From Candidatus Ventrenecus avicola (GTDB lineage: Bacteria; Bacillota_I; Bacilli_A; RF39; UBA660), in NCBI GenBank assembly GCA_018711945.1, contig DVHP01000129.1, positions 1 through 37,291 of the forward strand: a DNA stretch of 37,291 bases, read 5' to 3'. The notes below the pieces were generated by a model. That model had not been told where the DNA came from and made no database searches. It was given only the letters and a program-made list of their open reading frames with translations. This document shows positions 17,914 to 27,411 of the stretch, in pieces (the stretch's first letter is position 1; each line of letters begins with the position of its first letter). The translations under genes were made by a program, and so were the position numbers.

Positions 17914-18069
17914 AATACCAATAAAAGGTCGAAGTTTCTTTACTGTGAGTTAATCGTTACAAATTTAATTTTAGTATATTGTGTGAACTGTAACAAAATA
18001 TTCACCTGCCTTTTCATTAGTAGATTGTATAAGAAAAGATAAGGATATTTTGTCGATTTCTGTCACAAC

Positions 18070-18098
18070 AAAAAAAGATTAGAGTTTGCTCTCTAATC
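18070..18098 (-). terminator. terminator between antitoxin repeats and toxN
   Basis: Minus strand GATTAGAG-agcaaa-CTCTAATC-TTTTTTT. Confidence 0.9.
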
Positions 18099-18109
18099 CT
18101 GCATTTTTC

Positions 18110-18184
18110 ACTGCCATATATAGGGCTGGCTTCACCCACTTTTTTTACTGCCATTTCTAGGGGCTGGCTTCACCCCACTTTTTT
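18110..18184 (-). ncRNA. type III antitoxin RNA (ToxI-like), two tandem pseudoknot repeats
   Basis: Minus strand units AAAAAAGTGGGGTGAAGCCAGCCCCTAGAAATGGCAGT (38 nt) and AAAAAAAGTGGGTGAAGCCAGCCCTATATATGGCAGT (37 nt). Each can form an H-type pseudoknot: GGGG/CCCC or GGG/CCC plus GCCA/TGGC. Confidence 0.85.
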
Positions 18185-18211
18185 AAACTTTACAATTTCT
18201 TGTACATCCAT

Positions 18212-18240
18212 AATCTAACATAAAAATATTAATTTGTCCA
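18212..18240 (-). promoter_or_regulatory. promoter of the antitoxin RNA
   Basis: Minus strand TGGACA-17 nt-TAGATT, ~30 nt upstream of the first repeat. Confidence 0.6.
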
Positions 18241-18252
18241 TTATTTTTTACA

Positions 18253-18372
18253 CTATTTTATATAATGAGAATCTCTTTCCATTTCTTCATCAGCTCTTTT
18301 AGCGAGCTTTAAAGCAGAAAAAGTAAATGTTAAAAAGAAGCCTAATAAAATGAATCCAATAACAAAAAACAT
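18253..18372 (-). CDS. unannotated 39-aa single-TM small protein
   Basis: gaaggggg RBS then ATG; MFFVIGFILLGFFLTFTFSALKLAKRADEEMERDSHYIK*. Confidence 0.65.
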   Translation of the reverse strand: MFFVIGFILLGFFLTFTFSALKLAKRADEEMERDSHYIK

Positions 18373-18401
18373 ATATCGTTTCCCCCTTCGATATATGTAT
18401 A

Positions 18402-18650
18402 TTATTCATTTTTTAAAATATCACAACAAATTCGACAAAATAGGATAAAATTTTCTAAAACTAAAAATCTAATTTCTCCAGCTCCTAATTTTATCTCAAT
18501 AACACCTACTTTATCATTTTGTTTTCAAAATGCAATCTACTTCAAAATCATTCTTATCTCTATAATAGGATAAAGTTGCGTCTATTATATCCGCATAAAC
18601 CTTTAAATCACTCATATATAAATTTTTAAATAGGTTGTTTATTGAAAAAT
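18402..18650 (-). pseudogene. remnant of a DUF4143-type AAA ATPase C-terminus
   Basis: Frame 1: NNLFKNLYMSDLKVYADIIDATLSYYRDKNDFEVDCILKTK*; shifted frame continues NDKVGVIEIKLGAGEI. Matches the FENLVVRDLRVYA...YRDKxGxEVDxII...IEIKLG pattern. Confidence 0.65.
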
Positions 18651-18784
18651 AATTCTTGCCTATAGATTAAAATGATTAATGATATAATTGAGTCTAAAAA
18701 AGATAAATTCAATTAAATAGCAGATTAATCATCTTAGCATAATGTTTATACCGCGTATTATTTTAATATAGCTAATTTATTATT

Positions 18785-20194
18785 TTATCTTTTTATTAAA
18801 CCAACTAATTGTTTAAAAGATTTTCTGTTAAATACTATGACATATACAACGACTATCATAAAATTTAAAATATTTATAGGTGGTATATTAATATAATATA
18901 GTAAACATGTAATTATAAAAATCAAAATTACTCTTAGCGAAAATAAGAAGTTTATTTTAATTCTTACATATTTTTGAACATCTATATATCTGTATACTGC
19001 CATAATAAAATATGCAAATAAAGTTGACAAGCAGGCAGCATATAAACCAATAGTTTTAATTAATGATAAATTAAATATTAAATTGATTATTGCAGAAACA
19101 ATAGTAGTATTCATTATCTTTTTTGTTTCTTTTTTTGCAATATATATGCCACCAATTAAATTTATTAAAATGTTAAACATGTTCGCAAATAATAATATAG
19201 GTATGTAAAAATAGGATTCAATATAATTACTTCCTACAATATAATTATAAACTAGAGGTAAAGTGGCAATTATTATTACAGAAACTGTTGAAAACAAGTC
19301 TAACATTTTATTAATTATAGTTGTAAAAAAGATATCTTTATCATTATCATTATCATTTATATGCATTGAGGCACTTTCTTGCCACGACATATTAAAAATT
19401 GAAAAAATACTATTAATTATGTTGGAGAATTTACAAGATATGGTATATATCCCATTCATAGCCGTTCCTAAGATAAATGTGATAATACTTCTGTCACTAA
19501 CATTAACTATCCACCATGATAAAGAATTTGGAATCATTGGTAAAGAATATTTCAAGTATTCTAAAATTCTTTTTTTACTTAAAAATCGTAGCTCTATCAT
19601 GTTAAATATTTTATTTTTTAACGCAATATACATAGAACATAAAACATTGGCAATACAAGTTGATACTAAAATACTACTTGCCCCCATCTTAAATATTATT
19701 ATGAAAATAACATTTAAAATTAAGGTTGTTATTCCAGTAATGACACAAGCAATAGAGTATTCCTTGTTTTTTCCTAATCCACGTGATATTTGAAGTAAAA
19801 TATTTGAAAACATTATTGCAATCACTGTAAATAAAAGTAGCCAAAAATATTTTATCGAAACAAAAAAACCAATCAATATATAAATAAAAGAAACAACAAC
19901 TGCAACACAAAAAACAGTAATAACAATATTAGTTATAACTATTTTTTTTCCATCAACATTATCTTTGTTTTTTCGTTCATCAATTAGAAACCGAAAAACA
20001 GCACTATCAAATCTAAGAATTAAAACAGGAACGAACAAGCTAACATATGTTTGAATTAAATCTATTAAGCCATAATCATCTGCATTTAAGAAATGCGTAT
20101 ACAAAGGTATGAGTAAAAATGTGATAAATTGAGTAGTAAACTTTCCTAAAAACAAGATGAATGTATTTATAGCGAATTCTTTATTTCTATTCAT
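18785..20194 (-). CDS. polysaccharide flippase (Wzx-like, MATE/PST superfamily)
   Basis: 469 aa, ~12-14 hydrophobic segments; LIPLYTHFLNADDYGLIDLIQTYVSL N-terminal signature. Confidence 0.85.
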   Translation of the reverse strand: MNRNKEFAINTFILFLGKFTTQFITFLLIPLYTHFLNADDYGLIDLIQTYVSLFVPVLILRFDSAVFRFLIDERKNKDNVDGKKIVITNIVITVFCVAVVVSFIYILIGFFVSIKYFWLLLFTVIAIMFSNILLQISRGLGKNKEYSIACVITGITTLILNVIFIIIFKMGASSILVSTCIANVLCSMYIALKNKIFNMIELRFLSKKRILEYLKYSLPMIPNSLSWWIVNVSDRSIITFILGTAMNGIYTISCKFSNIINSIFSIFNMSWQESASMHINDNDNDKDIFFTTIINKMLDLFSTVSVIIIATLPLVYNYIVGSNYIESYFYIPILLFANMFNILINLIGGIYIAKKETKKIMNTTIVSAIINLIFNLSLIKTIGLYAACLSTLFAYFIMAVYRYIDVQKYVRIKINFLFSLRVILIFIITCLLYYINIPPINILNFMIVVVYVIVFNRKSFKQLVGLIKR

Positions 20195-21177
20195 ATAGCC
20201 ATGTCCCTTTCTTTATCTATATTTAAGCCAAGGAATTTGAGATTAATCTTGTTTGATTTAAAGCACTTTGCTATACATAATACAATCAATATCTCAAAAA
20301 TAAATACAAATATACCTGATAGCTGATAAATTAAAGAGGAAACGTTCAAAATTTTGCGTAAACATATTCTAAAAAATAAATGTGTACACATTATAAATAG
20401 AGTATTATTAGAGATTATCTTTATTAAGCGATTCTCTTTCGTACAAGACAAAGCTAATAAAAACAATATACACTCAGCTGCAGAAAAAAGGATATACACT
20501 ATAATATTATTTATATCATTTCCATTTATAGATATTGGATTGCCTTGATTTATCGTTCCATAAACAATTAATGTCAAAATAAATAAAATGAATGAAATTA
20601 TTGCCGTTTTATTATTTTTATGAAGACTTACTTTTGTAAAAACATTTTTTAATAAATATCCTAAGCAACAATAATTATATAATAAGATACACTTATTTAA
20701 CCCAAAATATCTTAAGGTATCATTATAAAAAAAGAAAATACTGATTATAATGCTAACGATTAAAGTTACCCAAATTTTATCTTTAAATAACCGTAATAAG
20801 ATGCTCATTAAATTCATGACGATATAATAACAAGGTAAAAACCATAATACTGAATTCCATAAATCCAATTTTCCGTCAAAATAAAATATATCTAATAAAA
20901 TGCTTACTGGTTTATTGTCTAAAATAATCACTAGAATGGAAGATACAAGGTAATAAAAAATATATGGTATAATGATTCGTTTAAAAAGTTTAGTAAATGA
21001 ATTTTGTTTAAAAAGTATGCCAGAAATCAAGAAAAAAATTGGTACATGAAAAGAATACAACATTATTCTTAAGATATGCTCTTCTTTTAAAAAATGAGCA
21101 ATCACTATAAAAAAGATTGATAAGGCCTTAGCCCAATCTATATAATCTAACCTCTTATTTGTGATTGTTTTTTTCAT
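20191..21177 (-). CDS. acyltransferase family 3 membrane protein
   Basis: RLDYIDWAKALSIFFIVIAHFL ... FHVPIFFLISGILF. Confidence 0.85.
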   Translation of the reverse strand: MKKTITNKRLDYIDWAKALSIFFIVIAHFLKEEHILRIMLYSFHVPIFFLISGILFKQNSFTKLFKRIIIPYIFYYLVSSILVIILDNKPVSILLDIFYFDGKLDLWNSVLWFLPCYYIVMNLMSILLRLFKDKIWVTLIVSIIISIFFFYNDTLRYFGLNKCILLYNYCCLGYLLKNVFTKVSLHKNNKTAIISFILFILTLIVYGTINQGNPISINGNDINNIIVYILFSAAECILFLLALSCTKENRLIKIISNNTLFIMCTHLFFRICLRKILNVSSLIYQLSGIFVFIFEILIVLCIAKCFKSNKINLKFLGLNIDKERDMAI

Positions 21178-21598
21178 GAATTTTCTCCCTTAACAAAGTA
21201 GAAGATATTCCATCAGTGTGGGGTAAATATACAACGTCAACATTAATTTTCTTTAATTCGTTCTCAATTGTATTCCATTTTTCTGTATTTTTCCAATCAT
21301 CGCCAACAAACATTACATCTATATCATTAATTTTTGCAGCCTCAATTTTTCCTTCAATAGTATATGAATTTTGCGGAATTGCTCTATCTACATATTTAAT
21401 AGCCTCTACAATTTGAATCCTCTCCGAAAAAGGAATTATAGGTTTCTTATTTTTATTTTGTTCTACCACTTCATCAGTAGATACCCCAACAATTAATTCA
21501 TCACATAATTTTTTGGCGTTTTTAAAAATATTCAAATGGCCTATATGAAACATATCATATACTCCTGCTGTATAACCTCTTCTATAATTTTTCATCAT
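21155..21598 (-). CDS. tagD: glycerol-3-phosphate cytidylyltransferase-like (TagD family)
   Basis: GYTAGVYDMFHIGHLNIFKNAKKLCDELIVGVSTDE ... FVGDDWKNTEKW ... YLPHTDGISSTLLREKI. Confidence 0.85.
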   Translation of the reverse strand: MMKNYRRGYTAGVYDMFHIGHLNIFKNAKKLCDELIVGVSTDEVVEQNKNKKPIIPFSERIQIVEAIKYVDRAIPQNSYTIEGKIEAAKINDIDVMFVGDDWKNTEKWNTIENELKKINVDVVYLPHTDGISSTLLREKIHEKNNHK

Positions 21599-22781
21599 TA
21601 CACTCTCTTTCTACTACCTCAGCAACCATTTTACTAGCATTTCCAGTTTCAAATAATTGAATTCTATTTTTAAATTTTAAACAATTTATCTTATATTCTT
21701 TATGAGGAAAATTTTCTAACAAATTTGCAAGTTCTTTTTCATTTTCTGCTTGAGGAAATGGAAGTTCCTCTAACGAAAAATATAAGTTTCTTTCTTTTTT
21801 AAAATACTCTTTTTTATCTTTGGTAAATAGTATACATGGCCCTCCTTTAATTAACATATCGAAACAACATCCTGAATAATCAGTAATTAAAAAATCGCAT
21901 ATCGAAATTAGTTCCTGCATATCTGGATAGTCAGTAACATTTATTATGTTTTTGTTATCAATACTATAATTTGATATGGGATGAAATCTAATCAACAAAT
22001 TATACTGATCATGCAGATAATGTAATAATTTTTCGTAATTAATATATGTATCAATTTCATTTAAATTTTTTCTAAAAGTTGGAGCGTATAATACAATTTT
22101 TTTTGATGGATCAATATTATACTTATTGCACAAATTTTCTTTGATACTAGTCATTTTTTTTGTATTAAAAAATATATCACATCTAGGTGTTCCACAATTT
22201 AATATTTTACCATCATACCAGAAAGAATTTCGATATATATTTGTACTAAATTCACAACCAGATATAATTAAGTCAATCATTTTTGAATCAGCTTTACATG
22301 TTTTTATATATTGAGGATTTAAAGACTCTTCAGCATCTTTTTCTATTTTTTTAAGTCTTAAAGAACTATGCCATGTTTGAATATAATATTGTTTATTTCG
22401 CTTTCTGGTTCCGTAAACAAATCTAGAATTATTTATCCATACTTTGGCAGTGCTTAGATGATATAAATAATTAATAGAGTTCATTTTAGTATAATGTATA
22501 TCAGGAGGTAAAGAATTCTTGTATTTTTCTGTTGTTGCCCAATATATTTTTAAATTGTTATTTCTTTTAAGTAGTTCCTCAGCAATGTATTTCCCATTAT
22601 CACTATAGCCTTTTCCTGAATAGCTAATTATTACGATTTTATGATTATCTATAAATCTTAATGAAAATATCATCATAAAAAAACTATTATATAATCCTAT
22701 TAAATTAAGCTTTATAAAACTAAGAAAATTAAAAATTAGTGGATACTTGGACAATTTTCTTTTTAATTTTACTAAAAACAT
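21582..22781 (-). CDS. CDP-glycerol glycerophosphotransferase family (TagB/TagF)
   Basis: YYIQTWHSSLRLKKIEKDAEES ... VLYAPTFRKNLNE ... LITDYSGCCFDMLIKGGPCILF. Confidence 0.85.
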   Translation of the reverse strand: MFLVKLKRKLSKYPLIFNFLSFIKLNLIGLYNSFFMMIFSLRFIDNHKIVIISYSGKGYSDNGKYIAEELLKRNNNLKIYWATTEKYKNSLPPDIHYTKMNSINYLYHLSTAKVWINNSRFVYGTRKRNKQYYIQTWHSSLRLKKIEKDAEESLNPQYIKTCKADSKMIDLIISGCEFSTNIYRNSFWYDGKILNCGTPRCDIFFNTKKMTSIKENLCNKYNIDPSKKIVLYAPTFRKNLNEIDTYINYEKLLHYLHDQYNLLIRFHPISNYSIDNKNIINVTDYPDMQELISICDFLITDYSGCCFDMLIKGGPCILFTKDKKEYFKKERNLYFSLEELPFPQAENEKELANLLENFPHKEYKINCLKFKNRIQLFETGNASKMVAEVVERECNDEKL

Positions 22782-22795
22782 ACTTCTATTCTCCT

Positions 22796-23764
22796 TTAAA
22801 TTTTTATTAATCCTTTATTTTTCAAAAAATTATATATTTTTAAAATGTATATCCCTGTTTTTTTACCAAAAGTATTAAATAGACGATTACATAGTCTTAC
22901 TTTGTTATTTTCGGAATAATTCAATAAATCTTCTAATGCATATATTTTACTTTTTAATTCTTTATCGCAATTATACTTATTTATTAACATTAAAAGAATC
23001 ACGTAATGATATGCAAGATAATTATAATATGCTATTTTAAATTGTTCCTTCTCATATTCATAATGATACCAATAATATAAAATATTGTATAAATCCAGAA
23101 TGTTTTTTTTACCAATTTTATTTGTGATTGATCCTTTTCTCTGCTGGCGATAAACATAGATATCCTGATTAATATCTTGTATGGATTGTATTTTTAAATA
23201 CAATCTTAAAGACCAATCCAAATCTTCGGATAAAATGCCTTCCTTAAAAAAAAGTTTATTATCTATAACAATTTTTCTACGTACAATCTTATCGCAAGCA
23301 GAGACAGAAATTGTACCATCTCGAATCTTTTTCCTTAAAATATTAGCAATACTTCCTTTATACTGATTATGATTAGAAAAATATACATATTTATTTTTAT
23401 TTTCATAATAATAGATCCATTTATATTGCGTAACATCGCAATTTAATTTTTCAATAACATCATTTAACTTTATATCTTTCGAAATAAAATCATCACTGTC
23501 TACAAACATTAAAAATTCGCCTTCTGCATGCATTATTCCAGTATTTCTTGCACCAGATAGTCCTTTGTTTTCCTGATGAAACACTTTAATCTCATTATAC
23601 TCATTGGCATATTTATTACATATTTTTCCACTGCTATCTGTGGAACCATCATTAACCAGTATTATTTCATAATTCTCTAGATTCTTCTCTAAAATACTAT
23701 TCAAACAATTATCTAAATATTTTTCAACGTTGTAAACTGGTATTATAATACTTAATTTTTTCAC
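22796..23764 (-). CDS. glycosyltransferase family 2
   Basis: LSIIIPVYNVEKYLDNCLNSIL ... LVNDGSTDSSGKIC ... FVDSDDF. GTG start behind ggagg RBS preferred over the track start. Confidence 0.9.
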   Translation of the reverse strand: MKKLSIIIPVYNVEKYLDNCLNSILEKNLENYEIILVNDGSTDSSGKICNKYANEYNEIKVFHQENKGLSGARNTGIMHAEGEFLMFVDSDDFISKDIKLNDVIEKLNCDVTQYKWIYYYENKNKYVYFSNHNQYKGSIANILRKKIRDGTISVSACDKIVRRKIVIDNKLFFKEGILSEDLDWSLRLYLKIQSIQDINQDIYVYRQQRKGSITNKIGKKNILDLYNILYYWYHYEYEKEQFKIAYYNYLAYHYVILLMLINKYNCDKELKSKIYALEDLLNYSENNKVRLCNRLFNTFGKKTGIYILKIYNFLKNKGLIKI

Positions 23765-24944
23765 CTTTCTTGCCTCCTTCTTCATAACAAGCTAATCCCA
23801 TGCATAAAGTTAATGCCATTGAAGGTAAACCAACTCCGCCAAAACTGTAAAGTATTGTATTCATATTAACATACAGCAAAATTAATAACAAATTGATATG
23901 TAACTTATTTTTGTTTGAATTACTTTTAAAGAAAGCTCGTAATAAGATTATTAAATAAATAATTAGAGCTATATATCCATAACGAAATGCAAAATCTACC
24001 AGCGAATTATGTGTGTTTGAGTTTGCAAATCCAGCTTCTCTTAAAACAGAAGAAATAGAATCAAACCCATAGCCAAATATTGGCGAACCTTGTAAATAAT
24101 TAAGTGCATATATTATCATTTCGCTTCTTCCATGACTACCTTGATCTAGTCGTAAAAAAGGTATATTCTCTATATTCTTAAAAAACATTATTGCTGCAAT
24201 TATTACTATTGAAACTAATAGCCCTTTTTTTATTATATTTTTATTAGAATACTTAATAAAAATATAATAAATCAAGCATATTACAAGACTAAGCATTGTT
24301 CCTCTAGAACCACTTACTATTATACCAGATAATGAAAGTAAAAAAATTAATAACAGTGCTATTTTATTAGATTTTTTTCTTTTTATTCTAAATATCAATG
24401 CACATGGTAGAGCAGATATAATCGAGAAAAAATTAGAATCAAAGTATATGGAGCCGCTTCGATTTCCTTCCAACGAATATCCTAAAAATCCATTGTTAAA
24501 GTAAAGGATTATTCCGAATATAATAATAGGGATAATTAGAATTAAATACAGTCTTATAAAATTATCAGAGAATTTTTGATTGTTTCTAAAATATATGGGT
24601 AATACTAAAAATAAAGTTATTGTATTTATTATATATAATAAAACTATAAAAATACTACTAAAAGAAGCATAATCAAAAAACAATAATGATAATAATGTAC
24701 TTAAAATCATGATAATAAACAAAGGAATTATAACTAAATTATGCTTTAAATTATTTGTAAACTCTTTCATATAGGCTTTATTTTTCAAAATGATAGCTGT
24801 TGCAAGAAACAATAAAGCAAAAAGAATTGCTTGAGTATATGTGTAATACGAATATAAATGATTTTCATATGCCAATAAAGAAATTAACAATATTAAATAT
24901 AGTAGTGCATTAACAATTTTAGACTCTCTCATAAATACCCTCAA
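23724..24944 (-). CDS. O-antigen ligase/polymerase-like (Wzy/WaaL) membrane protein
   Basis: Polytopic; IIVSGSRGTMLSLVI and GYGFDSISSVLREAGFANSNTHNSLVDFAFRYGYIALI. Confidence 0.8.
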   Translation of the reverse strand: MRVFMRESKIVNALLYLILLISLLAYENHLYSYYTYTQAILFALLFLATAIILKNKAYMKEFTNNLKHNLVIIPLFIIMILSTLLSLLFFDYASFSSIFIVLLYIINTITLFLVLPIYFRNNQKFSDNFIRLYLILIIPIIIFGIILYFNNGFLGYSLEGNRSGSIYFDSNFFSIISALPCALIFRIKRKKSNKIALLLIFLLSLSGIIVSGSRGTMLSLVICLIYYIFIKYSNKNIIKKGLLVSIVIIAAIMFFKNIENIPFLRLDQGSHGRSEMIIYALNYLQGSPIFGYGFDSISSVLREAGFANSNTHNSLVDFAFRYGYIALIIYLIILLRAFFKSNSNKNKLHINLLLILLYVNMNTILYSFGGVGLPSMALTLCMGLACYEEGGKKGEKIKYYNTSLQR

Positions 24945-26034
24945 TTTTATTCATAATAGATTTTAAAGCAAATTTTTTCGACATACCCAGTGATTTCTTC
25001 GACATATATTCATATAAATCTTTATTAGAATAAATTTGTACTATTTTTTCTTTCATATTGTCAATATCATTTATACTAACTAAATATCCATTCTCACCAT
25101 CTTTTACAATATCTTTGTGACCCCTGTTATTAGTTGCTACAACAGGTAACTCACATCTATTGGCTTCAATAAGGTTTAAGCCTAACCCTTCTCTAATACT
25201 TGTTGAAATTGCTAAATCAGATGCTCTAAGAATATTAGGAATATCGTTTCTAAACCCAAGAAAATGAATGTTTGAAGTTAATAGTTCGTTCTTTACTATT
25301 TTTTGATAATATCCATTTCGCTCATCTTTTCCTACAATTAATAAATGAATATTGTTAAATTCTTTACATATTTTCTTCATAACTTTAATAATCATAACTT
25401 GATTCTTATTTTTATCTAATCTAGCACTATATACTAAAACAAAATCATCTTTCTTTAGTCCTAAAGATTTTCTAAGTTCCAATTTTTCTTTTTCACTCAT
25501 CTTAAAATTAAATTTTTCTTCATCAATTCCTACACCAGGAACATATTCGATATCCTTACACTTCTTAAATTTCTTTTTAGCCCTCTGATAATCCTCTTGA
25601 TTAATTAAAATTAAAGTATCTGTATATTTGGATAAATACTTCTCTACAGGATAAAATAAACACCAATTAAGAAGAGGAGCTCCTTTAAAAAAATGAAAAC
25701 CATGAGCGGTATAAATCACTCTAGTACCGTTTTTTCTAGCCTTTTTAGCCGCAAGTCTTGTCACAACGCTTCCCATCGGTGTATGAGTATGAATCATATC
25801 ATAATGTTCTTTCTGAACGACTTTTCTAAGCTCTTTAATAGCCTTTAAATTATTAATTTTAAAAGGACTTCTTTCAAATGGAATAATAATTTTCTTATCA
25901 CAATAAGGAATTTCTTCAGTTCCATTCGTAGCCACATGAACAGTGTAACCTAAAGTTTTTAACTTTTTCAAATATGGTATATGAAATGCAAGAATATGTT
26001 CATCTACAGTTGCCGTAAATAATACTTTTCTCAT
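24919..26034 (-). CDS. glycosyltransferase family 4 (EpsD-like)
   Basis: HTHTPMGSVVTRLAAKKARKNGTRVIYTAHGFHFFKGAPLLNW ... SIREGLGLNLIEANRCELPVVATNNRGHKDIV. Confidence 0.92.
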   Translation of the reverse strand: MRKVLFTATVDEHILAFHIPYLKKLKTLGYTVHVATNGTEEIPYCDKKIIIPFERSPFKINNLKAIKELRKVVQKEHYDMIHTHTPMGSVVTRLAAKKARKNGTRVIYTAHGFHFFKGAPLLNWCLFYPVEKYLSKYTDTLILINQEDYQRAKKKFKKCKDIEYVPGVGIDEEKFNFKMSEKEKLELRKSLGLKKDDFVLVYSARLDKNKNQVMIIKVMKKICKEFNNIHLLIVGKDERNGYYQKIVKNELLTSNIHFLGFRNDIPNILRASDLAISTSIREGLGLNLIEANRCELPVVATNNRGHKDIVKDGENGYLVSINDIDNMKEKIVQIYSNKDLYEYMSKKSLGMSKKFALKSIMNKIEGIYERV

Positions 26035-26036
26035 TA

Positions 26037-26669
26037 TTACACTACCCCTTTATTCATTGCAGTTTTTTCTTTCTTTAATGCATCCAACTCATTCTTAATT
26101 GTCTCTTTTCCGGCATCTGCACCCTTCCCAGATAATACCGTAACAATTGTTAAAAAGACAACTTTACAATCCTCAAAGAAAGTTAAATTTTCTACATAAT
26201 GCACATCAAATTTAATCTTTTCAAATATCGTAAGACCATTTCTTCCTTTTGCTTGAGCGAGTCCCGTAATACCTGGACGAACATTGACTCTTTTTCTCTG
26301 TGTCTCGTTCATGTTCTCATAGTAATCCGTAATCCAAGGACGCGGTCCAATAAAACTCATTTCCCCTTTTAAGATGTTAAATACTTGAGGAAGTTCATCT
26401 AACGAAGTCTTTCTTAAAAAACTTCCTACTTTCGTATGTTTATCTGCACACTTAAAATCATGAACATCATTATCTACTTTCATACTTCGAAACTTAATAA
26501 GTCGAAATACCTTCCCATAACGACCAGTTCTATATTGTTTAAAAAATACAGGTCCATGATCTTCTAATTTAATAGCTATTGCAATCAATATCATTGGAAT
26601 AGCAAAAAGAACTAGTAATAAAATTGCTATCAAAACATCTAAAACTCTCTTTACAAACTTCCTATACAT
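26037..26669 (-). CDS. undecaprenyl-phosphate sugar transferase (initiating)
   Basis: MYRKFVKRVLDVLIAILLLV ... VFFKQYRTGRYGKVFRLIKFRSM ... LRKTSLDELPQVFNILKGEMSFIGPRP; start at internal ATG behind aggagtg RBS. Confidence 0.92.
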   Translation of the reverse strand: MYRKFVKRVLDVLIAILLLVLFAIPMILIAIAIKLEDHGPVFFKQYRTGRYGKVFRLIKFRSMKVDNDVHDFKCADKHTKVGSFLRKTSLDELPQVFNILKGEMSFIGPRPWITDYYENMNETQRKRVNVRPGITGLAQAKGRNGLTIFEKIKFDVHYVENLTFFEDCKVVFLTIVTVLSGKGADAGKETIKNELDALKKEKTAMNKGVV

Positions 26670-26679
26670 ACAAACACTC

Positions 26680-27411
26680 CTAACAAACATCTCTATCATA
26701 CAAAATATAATCAAAATTTTCAACAAATAATTGATGAACAATTTTTTTATCTTTTACAATCTTCAAAACTTTCTTAGCAGCCTTCTTTAAATCATAAGCT
26801 TCCACGTGATGCATGTCACTTGCTAAAAACGAAATCATTCCTTTTTGTAATAATTTTTTAAGCCGTCTTTCAGCACCTTTCCCATACTTTCCAAGCAAGC
26901 TTTTATAGTTTCCCTGTAACAAAACTCCCATATCAATTAAAGACTCAAAAAAAGTAGAATCCTCAGAGATATAATGATATCTTTCTGGATGAGCAAGAAT
27001 TGGAATATATTCATGATTAATAAGTTCAAACAAAATATTCTTCACATTTAAAAGTTCATTGTTCATGGGAAGCTCTACCAAAACATAACGAGAGTGATTC
27101 AACGTCATACATTCCCCATTTTCTAAAAGTTCCAAAATATTGTCACATAGTAAAATTTCATTCCCCAAATAAAGTCGAATTGGCAAATTTCTTGTTTCCA
27201 CAAGTTCTTGCAACACTTCAAACCGAATTCTTTTATCCTTATTATTACAAGCATAGTTACTTCCATAAATATAATGGGGTGTCAAAATAATATCTGACAC
27301 CCCTTCCTCTATTGCAAGTTTCAATATTTTCATGCTCTCTGTAGCCGAACTACTACCGTCATCAATGCCAGAAAGTATATGACTATGAATATCTTTCAAA
27401 TTACTGTTCAT
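26680..27411 (-). CDS. tyrosine-protein phosphatase (CpsB/CapC PHP family)
   Basis: DIHSHILSGIDDGSSSATESMKIL ... PILAHPERYHYI ... LASDMHH. Confidence 0.9.
   Translation of the reverse strand: MNSNLKDIHSHILSGIDDGSSSATESMKILKLAIEEGVSDIILTPHYIYGSNYACNNKDKRIRFEVLQELVETRNLPIRLYLGNEILLCDNILELLENGECMTLNHSRYVLVELPMNNELLNVKNILFELINHEYIPILAHPERYHYISEDSTFFESLIDMGVLLQGNYKSLLGKYGKGAERRLKKLLQKGMISFLASDMHHVEAYDLKKAAKKVLKIVKDKKIVHQLFVENFDYILYDRDVC

Noticed and set aside
18110-18184. Two near-identical 37/38-nt repeats as a mini-CRISPR array
   Set aside because: Units are directly adjacent with no spacers, form pseudoknots and sit before a terminator and ToxN gene; type III antitoxin fits far better.
19263-19793. 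176-aa plus-strand ORF inside the flippase gene
   Set aside because: Antisense to a clear polytopic membrane CDS; long open antisense frames are expected in such AT-rich sequence.
26670-26741. N-terminal extension of the sugar transferase ORF
   Set aside because: Would overlap the CpsB-family gene by about 60 nt; the internal ATG at 26669 has a proper aggagtg RBS and gives the normal TM start.
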